From an uncultured Alphaproteobacteria bacterium (GTDB taxonomy: Bacteria > Pseudomonadota > Alphaproteobacteria > Rickettsiales > UBA1997): 57,974 bases of DNA. The translations under genes and the position numbers were made by a program. Below, piece by piece: positions 55,432 to 57,974 of this stretch; within the stretch, counting starts at the first letter, position 1, and every line of letters begins with the position of its first letter. The notes beneath the pieces were generated by a model, which saw nothing but the letters and a program-made list of their open reading frames with translations, searched no databases and had not been told where the DNA came from. The stretch is from positions 1 to 57,974 of the forward strand of contig CAIZZE010000030.1 in NCBI GenBank assembly GCA_903937405.1, read 5' to 3'.

Positions 55432-56181
55432 TTATAACTTTGCTGCGGCCAGCAACTTAATCATTTTTATAGCATCGGCTTTTATTTCGCTGGGAAAATA
55501 ATCTACATCATCAAGCGGTCTGGCGGTGAAATATCGATAAAAAATTAATGCTGTAAAATAGCTTCCAACAACACTTGGATGACTTCCATCTCCGCTATAA
55601 AGTTCAATTTTTGAATCTTTCCCAAGCGCGTAAAGCCAATAATTTCCAATTGGAACTTCTGATGCATTTAACAAAGCAGCAATTTTTTTAGAATGAAAAT
55701 TCGTCTGCGCTTGCATTAATTGAGCGCTTTGCATGAAGGCAGTATCGGCATTGCTGTACCAAGTGCTGTTAGGTTTTCTTGGCCAGGTAATAAAAAGCAC
55801 TGCTTTTGAATCTTGAAGTTTAATGGCATTGGCCCAAATCGGTGCTATTTGATATGAAGAGTCGATGCTTTCCTTATATTGCGCCCAAACACTTTGATCT
55901 TGCAAAACCACAAAATTCCAAGCTTGGCTTCTCAAAGCTTTTAAAGCCTGACCTTCTTGCCATAATTTTTTTAAGCCCGCGCCTCCGATGGTTACTGATT
56001 CGGTGTGAATGCGATAATTTCCACGAGTGTCAGAAGCTGCTATTTTTTCAATCATTTTAGGCATATTATTTGCCGCCGTGTAGCTATTGCCGATGAAGAG
56101 AATATTTAGATCTTTATTAGCGAGAATTTGTGCTTGAGCTGGAAAGGCGAGGAAGGTAAAAATTAATATTTTTTTAAGCAT
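55432..56181 (-). CDS. Secreted SGNH-hydrolase-like protein
   Basis: 249 aa. Signal peptide residues 1-18 (ends FPAQAQ). The catalytic Ser is S33 in FIGNSYTAANNM, and the D198-x-x-H201 pair is in GDGSHPSVVG, as in GDSL/SGNH esterases. The oxyanion Gly and Asn are plausibly in TIGGAGLKK and elsewhere. It probably hydrolyses an ester, for example an acetyl group on a glycan, in the periplasm or outside. The target is unknown. Confidence 0.82.
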   Translation of the reverse strand: MLKKILIFTFLAFPAQAQILANKDLNILFIGNSYTAANNMPKMIEKIAASDTRGNYRIHTESVTIGGAGLKKLWQEGQALKALRSQAWNFVVLQDQSVWAQYKESIDSSYQIAPIWANAIKLQDSKAVLFITWPRKPNSTWYSNADTAFMQSAQLMQAQTNFHSKKIAALLNASEVPIGNYWLYALGKDSKIELYSGDGSHPSVVGSYFTALIFYRYFTARPLDDVDYFPSEIKADAIKMIKLLAAAKL

Positions 56182-56208
56182 GGAAAAAAGTGTTAAATTT
56201 TTAAGGTG

Positions 56209-56862
56209 CTATAACCTGAAATCTTCTAACCGCTTTATTTGTTTACCGTTTTCGTCAAAATTATTTTCATCAAACCATTTATCAAAAACTGTTTTGCGCT
56301 TCTCCCATTCACTGTCAATGATTGAAAAGAACAGTGTGTCACGATTTTCGCCTTTAATAATCATATGCTGGCGAAAAGTTCCTTCGTAAGTAAATCCAAA
56401 GCGCAGCGCCGCTTTTTTTGAAGGCTCATTATTTAAATTACATTTCCATTGGACGCGGCGAAATCCCAAATCTTCAAAAGCATGTTTGAGCAATAAATAA
56501 ACTGCTTCGCTGGCAATTGTGGTTTTTTGTAAATTTTTGGAAAAAGCAATGCCGCCAATTTCAATTGAGGCGTGATCTAAATTAAAATCCATTAAACATA
56601 AAATTCCTAAAGCGCTATTTAATTTAGGATCAATTACTGCGTAATAAGTACGACTAGAATTTTTTTGACAGTCTTCTAACCAATTTTGAAAATCATCTTC
56701 TTTTTCCCAAGGACCATTCATTAGATAAGTCCAAACATCTTTTTTGCTACCGATAAACTGCCATAAATCTTGGCCATGAACCGCCTCTTTTAGTGATTCG
56801 AGGCGGCAATAATTTCCAATTAAATCTAAATTTTTAGGTAAAGATTTAGCTGGATTTGGCAT
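56209..56862 (-). CDS. GNAT-family N-acetyltransferase (RimJ/RimL-like)
   Basis: 217 aa. N-terminal RLESLKEAVHGQDLWQFIG, central SALGILCLMDFNLDHASIEI, then the acetyl-CoA-binding segment IASEAVYLLLKHAFEDLGFRR (variant of the usual QRxGxA motif), and NEPSKKAALRFGFTYEGTFR, typical of RimJ-like GNATs. It acetylates an amino group; the substrate is unknown. It is 4 bp downstream of asd on the same strand. Confidence 0.87.
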   Translation of the reverse strand: MPNPAKSLPKNLDLIGNYCRLESLKEAVHGQDLWQFIGSKKDVWTYLMNGPWEKEDDFQNWLEDCQKNSSRTYYAVIDPKLNSALGILCLMDFNLDHASIEIGGIAFSKNLQKTTIASEAVYLLLKHAFEDLGFRRVQWKCNLNNEPSKKAALRFGFTYEGTFRQHMIIKGENRDTLFFSIIDSEWEKRKTVFDKWFDENNFDENGKQIKRLEDFRL

Positions 56863-56866
56863 ATTT

Positions 56867-57883
56867 TTACAAACCGTGATCTTTAACTAAAAGTTCGGCA
56901 ATCTGCACCGCATTTAGCGCCGCACCTTTTCTTAAGTTGTCAGAAACAACCCAAAGTGACAGACCATTTTTGATTGAAGTATCTTTACGAAGTCTTGAAA
57001 CAAAAACTGGATCTTTAGTTGAAGCATCAATTGGCGTTGTGAAAATCATTTCTTGCGGACGGTCAATAACCAAAACTCCATCAGCTTCTTCTAAAGCAGC
57101 TCTAGCTTGAGCAACTGAAATTGGATTTTCAAATTCAACGTTAACCGCTTCTGAGTGAGCGTTAAATACCGGAACGCGAACGCAAGTTGCCTCAACTTCA
57201 ATTTTTGGATCGAGAATTTTTTTGGTTTCAACTTTCATTTTCCATTCTTCTTTCGTGCAACCATCTTCCATGAAAGAATCAATTTGCGGAATCACGTTGA
57301 AAGCAATTCTTTTGCTGAATTTTACCGGCTCATTAAATTGATTAGCATAGATTTTTTTGGTTGAATCATAAAGTTCATCCATAGCTTCTTTGCCTGCTCC
57401 AGAAACGGCTTGATAAGTTGCAACCACAATGCGTTTGATTTTTGCTAAATCATGCAAAGGTTTTAACGCCACCAACATTTGAATTGTTGAGCAATTTGGA
57501 TTAGCAATAATGCCGCTTTTTTTATATCCGGCGATTGCTTCGGGATTAACTTCGGGAACAATTAGCGGAACATTTTTATCCATTCTGAAATGGGAAGTAT
57601 TGTCAATTACAACGCAGCCTTGAGCCGCAGCGCGGGGCGCGTGAATAGCAGAAATTTTTCCACCCGGTGAAAATAAAGCAATTGCGGTTCCTGTAAAATC
57701 ATAATCATCCAAAACTTTCACCGTTAATTCCTTATCGCCAAATGTAACTTTTTGACCCAATGAGTTGCGTGAAGCCAAAGCTACAACTTCATCAGCTGGA
57801 AATTTTCTTTCCGCTAAAATATTTAAAATTTCTCGACCAACATTTCCGGTAGCGCCAACTACGGCGATTTTTCTTCTAGACAT
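56867..57883 (-). CDS. asd: Aspartate-semialdehyde dehydrogenase
   Basis: 338 aa. It reduces aspartyl phosphate to the semialdehyde for lysine/diaminopimelate, threonine and methionine synthesis. The NADP motif is VVGATGNVGREIL, catalytic C131 is in NPNCSTIQM, and ATYQAVSGAGKEAMDEL and RVPVFNAHSEAVNVEFENP follow. It probably supplies diaminopimelate for peptidoglycan, consistent with the amidase in the window. Confidence 0.96.
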   Translation of the reverse strand: MSRRKIAVVGATGNVGREILNILAERKFPADEVVALASRNSLGQKVTFGDKELTVKVLDDYDFTGTAIALFSPGGKISAIHAPRAAAQGCVVIDNTSHFRMDKNVPLIVPEVNPEAIAGYKKSGIIANPNCSTIQMLVALKPLHDLAKIKRIVVATYQAVSGAGKEAMDELYDSTKKIYANQFNEPVKFSKRIAFNVIPQIDSFMEDGCTKEEWKMKVETKKILDPKIEVEATCVRVPVFNAHSEAVNVEFENPISVAQARAALEEADGVLVIDRPQEMIFTTPIDASTKDPVFVSRLRKDTSIKNGLSLWVVSDNLRKGAALNAVQIAELLVKDHGL

Positions 57884-57949
57884 AGTAAATTTGATTTAAG
57901 AATTAGGAATTGGGGTTTAAGTTCAAAGTGTTTGGTAGAGATCGTATGG

Positions 57950-57974
57950 ACCCCGTCGTTCGACGGGGTGACAA
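57950..57974. repeat. REP-like palindrome (GTCACCCCGTC family), cut by window end
   Basis: ACCCCGTCG TT CGACGGGGT at 57950-57969, followed by GACAA, is the same family as the element at 16614-16728. On the minus strand it begins with GTCACCCC. The rest, including a possible second arm, lies outside the window. Confidence 0.85.

Overview
This window is AT-rich DNA from an alphaproteobacterium. The best fit is a Rickettsiales-like or other host-associated lineage, which is an inference. Supporting signs are the order sdhC-sdhD-sdhA-sdhB, a DUF1674 (SDHAF4-type) protein, a solitary virB11, a MaeB malic enzyme, an NDUFAF5/BioC-like methyltransferase, many small palindromic repeats, and a palindromic element inserted in frame inside guaA. 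The gene set (proC, folK, folC, pyrC, thiD, guaA, asd, gmd, lpxD, dadA) is richer than in the most reduced obligate intracellular rickettsiae, so this may be a deep-branching or less reduced member. No rRNA, tRNA or CRISPR array was seen.

Layout. 1-2849: the 3' end of a large repeat-containing protein, cut by the window edge. 2859-9507: mnmG, then a secreted TPR protein, a PilT-type ATPase and two tandem APC amino-acid permeases. 9517-15417 (minus): sdhCDAB, proC, a GT87-like membrane glycosyltransferase and rnhA. 15605-26056: gmd, folK and clpB forward, truA and addB reverse, dadA forward, folC reverse. 26264-31699: a porin, virB11 and lpxD forward, then an Uup-type ABC-F ATPase reverse. 31944-32728: two tiny paralogous N/S/Q-rich proteins, an ORF remnant and a 96-bp MITE. 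32759-37872: an M16 protease, DUF1674, a small Gly-rich protein, maeB and an AmpD-type amidase. 38076-41255: an accessory island with a truncated gene, a DUF262 + HEPN gene pair, a small ORF and a membrane-anchored SNase. 41252-44131: comFC, a methyltransferase and miaB. 44279-47284 (minus): a three-gene pilus-assembly-like operon (PilMN-, PilO- and PilP-like). 47378-50346: acpS-gpsA-guaA. 50380-52368: a RloA/RloB-type ATPase/TOPRIM defence pair. 52386-57883: pyrC, thiD, a yfcH-like gene, an SGNH hydrolase, a GNAT enzyme and asd.

How the parts connect. The TPR and PilT genes (4.7-6.7 kb) and the PilMN/O/P-like operon (44-47 kb) together suggest a scattered, divergent type IV pilus-like machine. 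VirB11 points to a type IV secretion system encoded elsewhere. SdhCDAB plus the DUF1674 protein form complex II and a probable assembly factor. Two defence-like modules (DUF262-HEPN and RloA-RloB) sit between housekeeping genes. Several palindrome families share a GTCA[C/T]CC edge next to a hairpin, which suggests REP-like elements spread by a common mechanism. The most novel candidates are the DUF262-HEPN pair, the tiny paralogous proteins, the divergent pilus operon and the protein-coding palindrome in guaA.
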